From: Callaeas wilsoni
Lineage: Eukaryota; Chordata; Aves; Passeriformes; Callaeidae
Direction of reading: 5' to 3'
DNA: 64,000 bases
Assembly: GCA_013398955.1 (NCBI GenBank)
Contig: VWPU01017410.1
Location: forward strand, 62,001-126,000
This document shows positions 1 to 12,300 of the stretch, piece by piece. Within the stretch, counting starts at the first letter, position 1. Each line of letters opens with the position of its first letter. The translations under genes were made by a program, and so were the position numbers. The notes below the pieces were generated by a model, which searched no databases, was not told the DNA's origin, and saw only the letters and a list, made by a program, of their open reading frames with translations.

Positions 1-36
1 AAGAAATATTTATTGCCTCTAAAATGCTCATGACCC

Positions 37-171
37 TGAGACTGGCTCAGCTGATGAGAGCCTGGTGCTAAAAACACCAAGGTTAGGAGTTCAGTCCCTG
101 TACGGGCCATTTATTTAAGAGTTGGACTCAATGATCCTTGTGGGTCCCTTCCAACTCAGAACATTCTGTGA
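37..171 (+). repeat. tRNA-Ile-derived SINE with CR1 3' tail (TguSINE1-like)
   Basis: The head, about 37-109, is a tRNA relic. It has an A-box-like TGGCTCAGCTGATGAGAGC at 43-61, a region around GGTGCTAAAAACACC that resembles a degraded tRNA-Ile(AAU) anticodon arm, a B-box-like AGTTCAGTCCC at 89-99, and a GTACGGGCCA acceptor end. From about 119 to 171 the sequence switches to the standard CR1 3' end (GAGTTGGACTC..., ending ACATTCTGTGA). A pol III head with a CR1 tail is the known structure of TguSINE1, a songbird SINE mobilised by CR1. The copy is diverged and no longer a functional tRNA. Confidence 0.85.
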
Positions 172-3100
172 AATCTGTATTAGGCCAGGATTGCTTCCAG
201 CAGAATAAATTAGAATATAATATTTTGAATAATTAAAAAAATGAAGCATTTTCCTTCCATTTCAGCAGTTTGTGGAGTGCTGACCTGTGGTGTTACAGGT
301 AAGGGCTGCAGTTGCTCTCCACTTAGTGCTGAAGAGCTTTGTGATGCAAATTGAGTTTAAATTTGACATTATTGTTAAAGAAACTCAAAATTAATGTTAC
401 TGCTTCCATTGTTTCAACTAGATAAAGTGTTGCTTTAAATAATTTAAATGGCTTAAGCTTGCACTGTTTCTTAACAGTAAGTAAATCACTGTAAACATGA
501 TACTTTTTGTCATTAGAGACAAATGGTTTTGGAATTAAGCGGTGCTAGGCAATCTCATTATTTTTGCTTCTGCAGCAGCTGTGAATAGATTTTTGCAGAT
601 GGGAGTTATTAATGATTTTCGCTTCAATTTTAAATAAGGCAGTTTTGCTAGAGTTCCTGGAAACTTGCCTGACTTACTATTTAAAGAAGACTCTTAAGTT
701 ATCAGTTTCTGCCTCTTTGATAAAATAACTAAGTGGTCAACCTTAGTCAGATGTTTTTGACTGTGGATATAGTTTGATCTTTTTAAGCTGGCGCTGAAGT
801 TAAGTCTGAGCCTTTGCTTACCTCTGACTAATGAGCTTTGTCCTCTTCCTTTGCTTGTATGAATCAAATAATCGGAAACTTCCCTGTCTTCCTAAATCAG
901 CTTTCAGCCAGGCTGGCTGTCCAAAAACTGAGACTGAGCTCATGGCTGCAGGAAGAGGATGAGGATGCTACTGACACTGATACCTGCTGCAGCACAATTA
1001 CAGCAGTTGTCAACTTGGCACTGATAGAAAGTTTTGTCTTCCAGTTTTGGCTCTTCAGTTCAATTGTGGCTTTAGTGGTAACATACCAGTATACCTTCAT
1101 TCCTCTTAGTGTGTTTTTATTTCCCCAAGTTGCACTGTTTATTCATTTTCCAGGAAAAATATAAAAGCAAACTTATCAGAATGTTTCAAGTTGTTTCTTC
1201 TCAATGCATCTTTGGCACACAGGGAAAAGAGTCTCCATCTTTGCTGCTTTAGGAAATAAAACCACTAGTTTCATGAAGTGGAGAATCTCATCACTTAACT
1301 CTGAACTCGTACCTTGAGCTATGAACAGATTTGTTTTAAGCCTGCTTTGCGTATAATCTCCCTCCTGCTGAAGTCGTGCTGTGGGTGCAGTTTCGGGCTG
1401 TGCTTCAGAGATAACTTCAGGCTGCTGCCGGAAGGGGCCCGAGCTGTGCAGTGCCCGTGTCTGCCTTGCCCTGGCTCTGGCGGCTGTGAGCTGAGGAGCT
1501 GGCTGATGTGGGAGAAACTCCTGTGCCAGCTTTGCCATCGTGTCAGCAAGCTGGATGGCCTCACTCTGGCTGCAGTCCTTACCTCCTGCGCAGGAGAGTG
1601 AAGGGGACTGAATTTCAGGAGTCAGGGAATGTAGAGTGTTTTTCCTTTTCCATTTTAACCTGCAGTTACTTTGCACTAGATCCAGGCTGAAATTTCATAA
1701 GTTTCTTCTGAGTGTCTATATCAATTGCTCTCCCTAAGTGTTCATGATCTACCAAACTGGTTATTTCACAGCTTTCTTTTTCTGTATCTTTAAAGGGCTT
1801 TTTTATCCCTCCCAATCAATTTTAAGCCAGCCAAATGTTCCTTTTAAACTGTGCCTCTAATTTGCAATTTTTAAATTGATTTAATGATACCTTTAAAAAG
1901 AAAATAGTTTCTAAACAGCTAGAACCTGTTACTGAGATGCCTCTTGTATTTCTGTTGATGTTGGTTTTGGTTGTCCTCAGTCATGTGCGTGTCTTGAGAA
2001 GAAGACTGAGCACATTATGTAAAAATATGCCTCTGTCCTTTTGTATCCTGGTTTTCTGCAGTTGGGGTGGACTTGCAATGTTCCCATCATTTAAATGCTT
2101 GTATGGAGTTTGGCTTACTTACCTCTGTCATAAACCAGTAAATACAAGATTAAGTAGAATAAGCCTGCCTGAAACTTGAGGTAACTCACACTGCACTCAT
2201 TTAAACATCTAAATGTTTCTGTCAGGGAAGTTATTAATTGCTAGAATAAACTGCCAGGAGGATGCTAGAGCCATCATTTCTTGATACGGTCAATCCCCTG
2301 GATGATGCAGATATCAGTGTGTTCTTTAATCTTCCCTTTTGGCAGGTTTAGTGATCATGTGTCCATGCAATGATCGTGTTTAAGACACTGGCCAGGGTTG
2401 AATCCAGCTGGAAGAGAACCAGCTGGCTGATCTGGCAGCAAGCTAGACCAGCACACCCTGGAGCAGCACAACTGTGAGACCAGCACAGGGGAAGAGGTGG
2501 TGAAATGAGAATAAATAGGGAGAGACCATGCAGGGTCACTCCTTTAGGCTCAGATTGTTGGAGTCACTGTAAAATTCTAGTCTCTGTGACTAAAGCAGTC
2601 CTTTCTGAAAAGCAGAGCCTGTCTGTTTCACTTTCCAAAGAGGTTAAGTGAAGAATATTCTTTTGTTGAGAGATTTTGGTAGGAGACTTGGCAAAATTGG
2701 CAGGATTTGCAAGCTGGATGAGAATGTCTGCAGGGTCGGCCATGGGCTGTATGTTTGAAACCTCCATGTCCCAAACAACACTTCTTGCTGTGTTCCGCTG
2801 AGTTGGTGCTGTTCTGAAGCCAGGTAAAATGAGATGCCGTGCTGCAAGTGGGGCAGTGGAAGTGCTGAGGTGAGCAAGGCTTTTGTAGTCATGAGGATAA
2901 AAGCAAATATGTTAATCCCATGCTTTCGTGGGTATGGTAGATAAGGAGGCAGCAGATTTTCTTGAAAAGTGCAAACAGCAGAATGTAGCCTTTTAATTAA
3001 GGATAAATTATCATGAATTGTGCTGTTTTGCTCTTTAAAATTAAATACAGGGCTTCCTTTGCCTGACCCTCAGGTTACTGGAAATGCATCTCATCCTTCA

Positions 3101-6100
3101 GCACAGGGAAAGAGAGTTCCTGTGAAGTGGAAGATTATACTAAAAACCATTACATTGACACATTCACATTATAGGAAGCCTAAGTAAAACAGGGTTTGCT
3201 TTTACAACCTGCCAGTATCTCAGTAAGGATGTGGTGCAGGGAAGTAGGGGAATTGGAAACTGTCTCAGTTGACACCTTTTGCAGCTTGAGGAGAGCTTGA
3301 AGGCATTTCTTAAAGCATTGTGTGCTGTAGGGCTATGTATGTAAATTAACAGTGTGGGGTTGTCAAGTAAAACCACAATTAAGAGGATATAAAATGACTT
3401 CCTCTTATTTTCATGTGCTTATCACCTTACTAGATGCTTATTTTGTGGAAAGAGGGTTTGCTCTTTCAATCTTAGTGCTTCATCCTTACTGAGAGAGAAC
3501 TATAAGGCACATGTATGGATTGTAATGTAAATAGCTTCTAATATGTAAGTTGTGGAAGAAAACCTGTCCTGGTAGATAACCAGTAATAGAAAGCCTCAGG
3601 CTGGATGAACAGCAGATGAAATAAAGCTGTTTATGAAACAGGAGATGTGCTTTCAGTAGAATATGACACAGCCCGCCATTTCCATGCAGCAAGGAGACCG
3701 TGCTGATTTCCCATCAAGACAGACTGGCTGGATCCTGCTGTTCACTGTATCCTAGTTTTTCAGTTCTGAGCAGTGACTGAAGTGGTAAATCCTGACCTCG
3801 GTGTTTGAAGAAGCTGAGGTTATATTGCTGACTCTTCTCCTCTCTTGATGTCACCTTTTTTGTGTGGGTCCCCAGGATTATGCCTGTGGTCGTGACTATG
3901 TGGGAACAATCAAGAGTATTTCCTTTGTGTTCCTGAAATCCGAACTAGTCTTTCAAGGCGGAGGTGAGGGTTGGCTTTCTATGAACTTGCCTCAGGTGCT
4001 TTGTCTCCTGATGGCAGCAACTGCTATCCCGTGTCCCAGACGGGTTTTCATAAACTCCTGTAAAACCTCTAATCCTTCCTCAGATTCTTCAAATACCAGT
4101 CATTGTGTTACTATCAATTAGCTCTGCAAGACACAGTACATGCTGTAGCTGCTTCCAAGCTGCATATTTGGTGATCAGCTAGCCATCAGGTTAGAAGAGC
4201 AGGAGTGTTGGGGCAGTCCCGAAGTCTTTTCCTCGGGAAGGACTGAGATTTGAGTGCTTCTGTGCTGACTCTGCAAAAAACCCTAAAAATAAAAGAAGTA
4301 CAGCTCTTATTTTAGAGATGCTGCTCTTCTGGCATGTTTCAGCCAGGTGAGCGTACAGGGAAAGAATTATTAGGTGTGAAGCAGGAGGACAGGCAAGTAG
4401 GGGTGCTCACATAATGCTGATTTCTTCAAATGCTCAAGATCATGGCCAGGTACCTGGAAAACTCCGCAGTGAATGAGGTGGGGGATGATCGATGTGTTGC
4501 AGTAGTAATGAACTACCTACATTGTACCAGGGAGCATGAGCAGGATACTAGCCAGCAGGTCATGGGAAGTTGTTGTTCCCTACTCCGCACTCACAGGACT
4601 GTCTCCAAAATACTGTGTCCGGTTTTGCTCCTCCCTCCCCTCAAATGCAGTGGGAAGGCCACTGAACTGGAGAGTCGAGAGTGATTGCGAGGCTGGTGCA
4701 TATGGTGTATGAGAAGTAGGTGTATCCTGGAGAGGAGAACAACCTCCGCTCCTTGGAGGCACAGTGAGAAATCGTGAACCAATGTCTGCAAGTTAGAACA
4801 GTAGTAATTCCTATTGAATATAATGTGGAAAAATTACGAGAATTGAGTATGAGAAAAGGTGCATGGGGTGGCTGTTTTATCTCCATCCTTTCAAGACTTC
4901 TAAAATTTAGCTGGACAAAGCCTGGAGCAACCTGATTAGACTTTGAAATTAACCTCGCTCTGACCAGTTTGTAATAAGTAACCTCCAGAGATCCTTTCAA
5001 ACCCTATTTTCCTGTAATTGGAAGCATTGCAAACCATGCAGATTGAAATCATGATCTTACTAAGAATTACTTAAATCCTTCTAAGTATGTGTTGGAAATG
5101 GGTATTTGAAGGACTTGATCTCTGAACTCTTAGGACATAATTGACCTAATGAAACAATTTTGCCTCCTTTAAAACTGTCTGATTGAGATTGTAGGGTGCC
5201 CTTCAGCGTTTGCTGTTTTGACTGGCTTTTGTAAAAATCTATTTCATAAGGATTTCTTTCTGTGCTTTTCCATCAGAAGTTCAGTTTATTGTATTGACTA
5301 AAATGTCCACACTAAAAAGTAAATGAACTTTGTCACAATTAGCGTGCCCTGACAGCATGGAGTCAGATACAAACACTTGTTCCTGTTGTAATGCTAAGCA
5401 TATTTTGTGGTTTTTGCAAGATTCCAATCTGGGACCATTCAGACTCTTGCATCATGTCTGTTTTTAAAGGTGAAGGGAACACTTTGTGCATGCTCTGAAT
5501 AATGCTTTTAAATTCCTGTAAATTTATTTCAAAGCCAGATTCTTGCCATGTTTGCACAAGTACTAATTGTCATTCAGAATTAGAGATGTGCCAAATTGTA
5601 GACTGTCTGTCAAGGCATTTCTGCATTTCTTTAGAGCGTAAAAGGAATTTTCATTTAAACCCAAAACGCTTTCAGAGACTTTCTTGTTTTCATAACTCTT
5701 GAGTTCATAACCTGGGGCTATGATCATTATGTCCTTTTTGGCTGGGAGAATCCTGAAAAGAAAAATCTGCAGGAGAAGCTGAAGCTTTTCTAGTAGTGTG
5801 GAGTCCTAATAGAAGGAAGGAAACTTCAAATATGATATTTTATTTTTCAGGGGAATTAATTTGTAAAAAGACTTCTCAGATAAGCAGCAGAGTCTTCAGC
5901 TTCAAAGTTACTTTTGTGAGTTAATTATCTAGTGAAAGCTTTAAGGGAACACCTATAAATACGGTGTTGATCTTGTGGTACTTTCACTGCTTATTTGGTG
6001 CTTTGGATTTGAACAAAATATAAATGAGGTATGATTCTTTTGTTCTTCAGGGATTTTTGGCATGGCTTTGTTCTAGCAGAATTTGTAATTCGGTGTTTTG

Positions 6101-7872
6101 TGACTCACCTTGAATGTTTTGCCAAATAGATGTTATAAAATTAACTTAAGGAACAGAGGAAGAGGCATAAATCTATATATGGAACAATGTCTGAGTCATG
6201 ACTTCAGAAAATGTGGTGTTTTTTTGTTTAAATACGTTCCCCTGTGCCCTCAAAAATCCCTGGTTTTCTCTGCAATATGAATTAGTAGCATTTTTTCACT
6301 TCTGCTTGGGGAGACATTTGCTGCCTTTCCTGCAGGTGTCACCTCTCGTTTCTGGGCTGGTTTCTCGCTCTGAGCTCTGCTCAGACTGAGGGAAATAGGA
6401 GGTAGCACAAACCATCACTTTCTGCTTCATGTCACTGCCCAGGCGAAATGTTTTGACCTCATCTGTCCTTGTAAGGTATCAAATACCTGGAGGTGGTTGG
6501 AGTTTTATTCTAAGACTTCCCATTTCATGTCTTCTGCTGTAAAGGGAGGAGCCCAGCAATTCTGCTCTTCGAAGTGAGAGGATAAATTAAATCCGCAGTC
6601 ATAACATTTATTAAATTTATGACTGAGTTTAAGATAGGTATTTCTCATAATATTGGAGGAGATATGATGGGGTGCTTCTTTTAGAGTTGATAAATCTGCA
6701 GTGAGGTATCGCTAAAACTTTTTTTTCCTGTCTGGCTGGCAGTGGTGACTTATCATCTGCAGCATACAGTTGTAAAATTATGAGGATGTGTGTGAAACCA
6801 ATTTGCTTTAGGTAGGTGAAAGTTGACAAACATTCAATTTTCAATTGTTTTTTATCATATACAGTGTTTAGCACTATAATGCACTCCAGAAAATTACAAG
6901 AGCCTGGAGCAGGAAAAAGAGGGATATGTGGTTTGCATCTTTCAAGGCAGGCTGCTGGGCAGGGTTTCTGCTATACTGTTTAGTTTCCTTCTCAAAGTCT
7001 CTTGCTAACTGCACACGAGCCAGCACAAAAAAATGGTATTTGAGGTGGTTGCTGTTAGATTGCAATGGGTTTCTCATTAGTTGAAATAATTTGGGAGGAA
7101 AAGCCTACATTTTTAACTGTTTTAACTGTTCATTTCCCTAATTATTTCAGGCATTCTTACTGGACTTCAAAATTCAACACAAACTTTTTATTAAAAATGC
7201 GTGGTGAGTCATATCTTGGAGAATGCACCATTGCCTTACCCAATCTAAAAATGCCAGACGGATCCAGGGCAGCTTCCAGATGGACGAGTTCTGTGCTGAC
7301 AGAACCAAGTCTCCTGGCTTTAGACTGTCTCAAGGGTAGACTGCTATTTTTGTTTTTATTTTCCTTTTTTTTAGGCAAGCTATGGATGTAGAGGAATTGT
7401 TGCTTTAAGCAGAAAATATTTGTGCTAGAACTGGGTGATGCAGCACAGAGCAAGTTACAAAAGAAGTTAGGAAAAACAGCAAATACTGCAGGGTGGACAG
7501 GAAAAAAAGAAACTTGAATAAAGTTGCCTTATGAAAGACTTCAGATGGCACCTGGAACTGGCTGGGGATTGTACCGTGTGAGACTTCATGATTCAGATGT
7601 CAGTGGCATAGCAGTGAGAAGGTATTTTTGGGAGAAGTGTTTAGTGGCTGAAACTAATTTCAGTTTGACCAACTTCTGCAGAATTTCCTGTCAGCTGTAA
7701 AGGTAGAATCAAAAGTGTAAGAAACTTCAGTGAGGGATATGAGAGATCTTGTGGATCATAAGAAATCTGTGAAAGTTACAGGATGTCTCTGAAGAAGAAC
7801 ATGCTGACGACAGTGATTTGTTCATTTATTTGTATGGTCTATAACAAAAAGTATCATAAGATATTTGTGCCT
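172..7872 (+). other. Non-coding: presumed CD2AP intron 1 (or 5' flank), proximal part
   Basis: No exon, RNA gene or recognised element was found after the SINE. The DNA is AT-rich with no CpG island, so a promoter here is unlikely. A somewhat GC-rich patch at about 1370-1600 has open frames on both strands (a 166-residue frame on the - strand at 1176-1676) but no recognisable domain. Calling this intron 1 rests on exon 2 beginning inside codon 2; the ATG exon was not located. Confidence 0.6.
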
Positions 7873-8143
7873 GAATCACAGGGATACCTAGGGTCGGAAG
7901 AGACCTTCAAAGATCTTCCGTGGACAGGGACACCTTCCACTGGACCTGGTTGCTCCAAGCTCTATCCAGCCTGGTCTTGAACACTTGCAGGGATGAAACA
8001 TCTGCAGCTTCTCTGAGCAGCCTGTGCCAGTGTCTCATCACCCTCAGCAGCAGGAGTTCCTTCCTTAGGTCTAATCGAAATTTCCTCTCTGTCAGTTTAA
8101 AACCAGTACCCCTAGTCCTGTCACTGCAAACCTTGAGAAAAAG
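7873..8143 (-). repeat. CR1 LINE 3' fragment, antisense
   Basis: In reverse complement this is the typical CR1 3' region. It contains the order gagaggaaatttcg..., tgctgagggtga, ggctgctcagagaagctg, ccctgcaagtgttcaagacc, ggatagagcttggagcaacc, gtggaaggtgtccctg, and then the terminal ...ggtatccctgtgattc. It is a 5'-truncated copy about 270 bp long. The 163-residue frame on the - strand through this element is not a gene; it crosses non-coding CR1 sequence. Confidence 0.9.
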
Positions 8144-8744
8144 TATATACTGAAAGGATGCAATAAGGTACCTGTTATGATTAGAAAGTAGAAAATGTGG
8201 TGAGACCCCATACTTCAGGAAGATAACAGAACTGCCTTTGTGGCAGCTTGTTCCTTCCTCTCTTGCGATGGTAGATTTTTTCCCTTCAAGCTCACAGTAC
8301 TTAATCAACATGGGAAACTGACAGTAGCTGGGCTGTTGGTGCTCAGGGGTGGGGAAACAAAGGCTTACATGAGATATTGGAAGTTGTGAGAGTTTCAAAG
8401 TCTTTGTTGCCTTTTTTTGGTTTGGTTGTTGTTGCTGGTTTTCTCCATGGCATGTGTTTGTTCCGACTTCATTCTTTTTTTCCTAAAAGCTATCTTTATA
8501 GCAGTTTAAAATACCCTCAGTGTAAGCACTGAAGAGTACTTACTAAGTTTTTAACAGATCTTGTAAACCATCACATATCCAACAGCTTTTTGGTACTGAC
8601 TTGTGATGGTTAAGAGAAATTATTCTAGAAGAATGATATATTTTCTTGATGGCGGTGCAATGATTTTTTTGATTGAGAAGACTGATATTTAAATTCCCGA
8701 GTTTTTTTAATATCTGATGGAGGAATGGGAGCTGCAGCTGAAAG

Positions 8745-9347
8745 ACTGAATTACCCGGGCACAGCACTTTGTCCTGGGGTGCATCAAGCATCGCCAGCCA
8801 GACGAGCGAGGGGATGGATTGTCCTGCTCTGCTCTGTGCTGGGGTGGCCTCCCCTTGAATATTGTACAGTTATGGACACCACAGTGTAAAAAAGATACTG
8901 AACTATTAGAGAGTATGCAAAGGAGGGCAACAGGGATGGTGAAGGCTCTGGAGGGGAAATCCATATGAGGTCACTTGGTCTGTTCAGCCTAGGGAAAGAA
9001 GAGACTTACTTCTTGAGGAGAGACATTATTGTGGTCTACAGCTTCCTCATGAGGGGAAGAGGGAGGGCAGACATGAATCTCTTGTCTCAGGGGACCGGAA
9101 TGGCCTGAGGTAGTGTCACAGGAGGTTAAAGTTGGATATGAGAAAAAGTTTCTTCGCCCAGAGGGTGGCTGAGCACTGGAACAGGCTCCCCAGGGAAGTG
9201 GTCGCAGCACCAGCCTGACGGAGTTCAAGAAGGATTTGGACAACACTCTCAGGCCAGGGTGTGACTCTTGGGGATGGCCCTCTGCAGGGCCAGGAGTTGG
9301 ACTCAATGATCCTTGTGGGTCTGTTCCAACTGAGCATATTCTGTGAT
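8745..9347 (+). repeat. CR1 LINE 3' fragment, about 600 bp, sense
   Basis: This is a long 5'-truncated CR1. Landmarks in order are GGTGCATCAAGCATCGCCAG, GGGGATGGATTGTCCTGCTC, the conserved AAAAAAGATACTGAACTATT, GGTCACTTGGTCTGTTCAGC, GAGGGTGGCTGAGCACTGGA, ACAGGCTCCCCAGGGAAGTG, and the terminal GGAGTTGGACTCAATGATCC ending ATATTCTGTGATT. Short frames inside it are remnants or chance. Its last roughly 50 bases match the tail of the SINE at 119-171 closely, so it belongs to the same CR1 tail type. The 5' boundary is approximate. Confidence 0.92.
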
Positions 9348-12300
9348 TAATTTGATGTTGCCTCAGATGGGGAATGGTGCTCTGACTGGTCAGCTCTTGT
9401 GCTGAGGAAGTGGAAAGGGGCTTGTTGGGAGTTTGGCCCGAGTGCAGCAGTGTCTGATTGCCCTCACTCATCTAGTGCTGCTTTGAACCTGTGAGCCTTC
9501 TGAGTCGGGCTGTGTTAAAGAGAGTGTGAAGGCTCATACTCACTCCAACATGAAGTTGCTTTAAACGGAGTAAATCCTGTTGGCATCCAACAGGAGTCCC
9601 CACTGGGTGACAGCAGGGTGTTTGTGGTGTTTCCAGAGACTGGGTGGACACAGCTGAGACGGTTTTATGTAGAATCAGCTTGGGTCCAACATTGCATATT
9701 TGTATGTATTGGAGGCATCTTTAGTGCTTGAAAGGATTGTTGTTTGCCCAGCAACCTGAACTAATAAATTGTACAGATTTAGGTTCTCTGTCTTTGAAAT
9801 AATTCATGACTGGAATAATCAGCTTACAGCAAATTGGGAATTAATTGTGTATGCTTAAAAGAAAATGTGTATAGAACGGTATGAAAATCTTTCAATTTCA
9901 TTGCCATTATGTTGTATTTTTGTAAACTAATGAAAGAATTCTCATGGCTCAGGGCATTTTTCTTAAAACAAGACCATAAGTCAGTATTTGGATAAATTAG
10001 GTCAGCATTATCTTAAACTGCAGAGAACCTCCTCTGCCACATCCCTTCTTTGTGGCAGCAGAGTTTGCTTGGCTGGCACAGGGGATCAAAGCTTCAGGAG
10101 CAGGAGGCAGTGTGACTGCTTTGGCACGGAGCTGTTTGGCAGGACTGCAGCTGGCACGACTGGTGTGGCTCCCGTGGGAGGAGGCACAGGTAGAAATGGC
10201 TCTGCCATGTGTCACTGCTGCTCCAGGGGCCGTACAGGAGACACCCGACCTCATTCTGAGCTACTGTGAAGTTAAAACATCTTATTGGTGATGTTTAACG
10301 CTTGCAGTAGCCCTTGTGATGCAGCTGTTTGCAAGTGCTCCACGTGGAATGTGAATGTGATGGCTCTGCATGGCTCAGCTCAGTGAAATGTCTGCTCTTC
10401 TGGGTGGTGTGGCTCAAAACTAGTGACTGTACTGCTAAATATGTGTGGACTGCATGGTATCCATTAGCTAATTACACTCGTTCTGTTTCTTAATAGCATG
10501 GAACTGCATCCTCTGATGATGACATCAGAGTTGACAGGAATCCAGTGGCCTTTTATCAATAATGTGCTATATTAAGATGTGGTTTCATGGCACATGTGGC
10601 TTTGAGCAAAGCAGCAAGTGGTGAGGGGCAAGATGAGTGGATCTGTAGGGGGAAATTGCTTGTGTGAGGGACCATATTAATGTTTCAAGTTTTGGACATT
10701 TTTGTATCATTGTAGTTTTAGTCTTATCCCATGGACATAATGCCTGTTAAAGATTATTGCGCATTAAGTGCGTTGCTGGGTTTAGTTTCAGTGAAAATTC
10801 CCGATTAGTTTGTGAGGCTGTTCCGCACTGACCTGAACCATCACAAATGAGAGTGGTTTGGAGCTTCCCTGAGCAGTGTGGTCCTAATCTGGGCTGTAAC
10901 AGGGATGTAGATGTTGATCTAAAGTGGATTTGAAGCAGTCCTGTGTCTGACCCTGAAGTGAGACATCTTAAGGAGATAAACTTGCAGAAAGTTGTCACTT
11001 ACAAGTTTTCTCTTGGGCTGTTTTCTATAATTGATTCACCAGTATTATAAATAACTCCTAATTTAAGCACAGAGCAGTGGGAAGGGACCGGTGAATGCAC
11101 ACAGAAGAAGGCATGGGATCACAACATCCTCGGGTTAAGATGTCTTTGAAATACATCTTTGTGGGTTTCCCACTCTGTTGGTGATGTAGCTTTATTGGGC
11201 ACCATGAGAAGGAAGTAGGAAATACGGAATGTTTCCATCTGTTCAAGGTTCAGTCCCTTGGCTGCTTCTCAGTTGGATGGTTATTAGGGTGTGAAAGGAA
11301 GGGAAGGACTTTTTCACGAGACCAGTGCTCAGAGTGGTTTCCCTGACAGTGGGAAATGTGAGGCCCTCCCCTACTCAGATTGAGGAAGAGCAAACCTACA
11401 TCTGTACCCCAAAGGAACACTTGGGTCTTGGGGGAGCTGGTTATTATGGTCGTTTGTACACAGGAGAGGGAAGCAGGTGCAGAGCCTGGAGGAAGGAGCC
11501 TGGCTGCAGAGCAGTGGGAGCTCTTGGCCAGGAGGGATTTGTCTTTGGTTCCCAAACCCTGGTGCTCACCTTGTGCGGGCATCTTTACAGGAGAGCTGTG
11601 TAGACAAAACTCAGAGTTTTGGGAGCAGGAACTAGAATTTTAAGGGCAGTGGGAAGTCTGTCAGGCCCTTCTATTTAAGCATCTGTGTTGTCATCAGTGA
11701 CTCAGGTCAGAGTGACAGGAAATTATATGGTATTGAAGTGGAAAGAAAACATTCTTATAACCACTACTTATGTTTAACACTCACGGATGTGTTTTCATTG
11801 TTCAGCATTTAAACACCTGAGCTACTTTTCCAGTGTTAAGGTCTGTCATAAGTGCCTGAACATACACTGTTATATTGGTATTAAATCAGCTGTAATTCCT
11901 ATAGCTCATAAATTGTAGAAACATTTTTGTGAGAAAGCAGTTGGAACGATCATTCTCCTTAAGTTCAGCAGCTCATTTTGAAATAGTTGTGAAGAAAAGT
12001 ATGGTAGTTAAAATGGTAAGATTGTGTCCTCTGTGGTCTTTTATCTGTGGTGTAAACTTGGTCTACTACATCGTAAAATACCTTTGTAACTCTATTCATA
12101 CATAATAACAGAATTGTTAGGCTTTGTTTTATGGGAAACTTAACTTTGGAGGTTTTATGTGATAAATGTACAAGTGGAAATAATGGTACTAATGAAGTTT
12201 GTTTTAGGCATCTAGCAACTGTCAGTTGTGATGAATTGGAAAAGCAAAAGCTGAGTTTCTAGTGTAACTGCAGTTCTGGTGGCAAGGTACTTCTGGAGGT

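Noticed and set aside
7907..8398. 163-residue antisense frame
   Set aside because: Most of it crosses the antisense CR1 fragment at 7873-8143, whose 3' region is non-coding in this family.
8989..9471. 160-residue antisense frame
   Set aside because: It is the complement of the sense CR1 copy at 8745-9347 and its flank; no protein family is recognisable.
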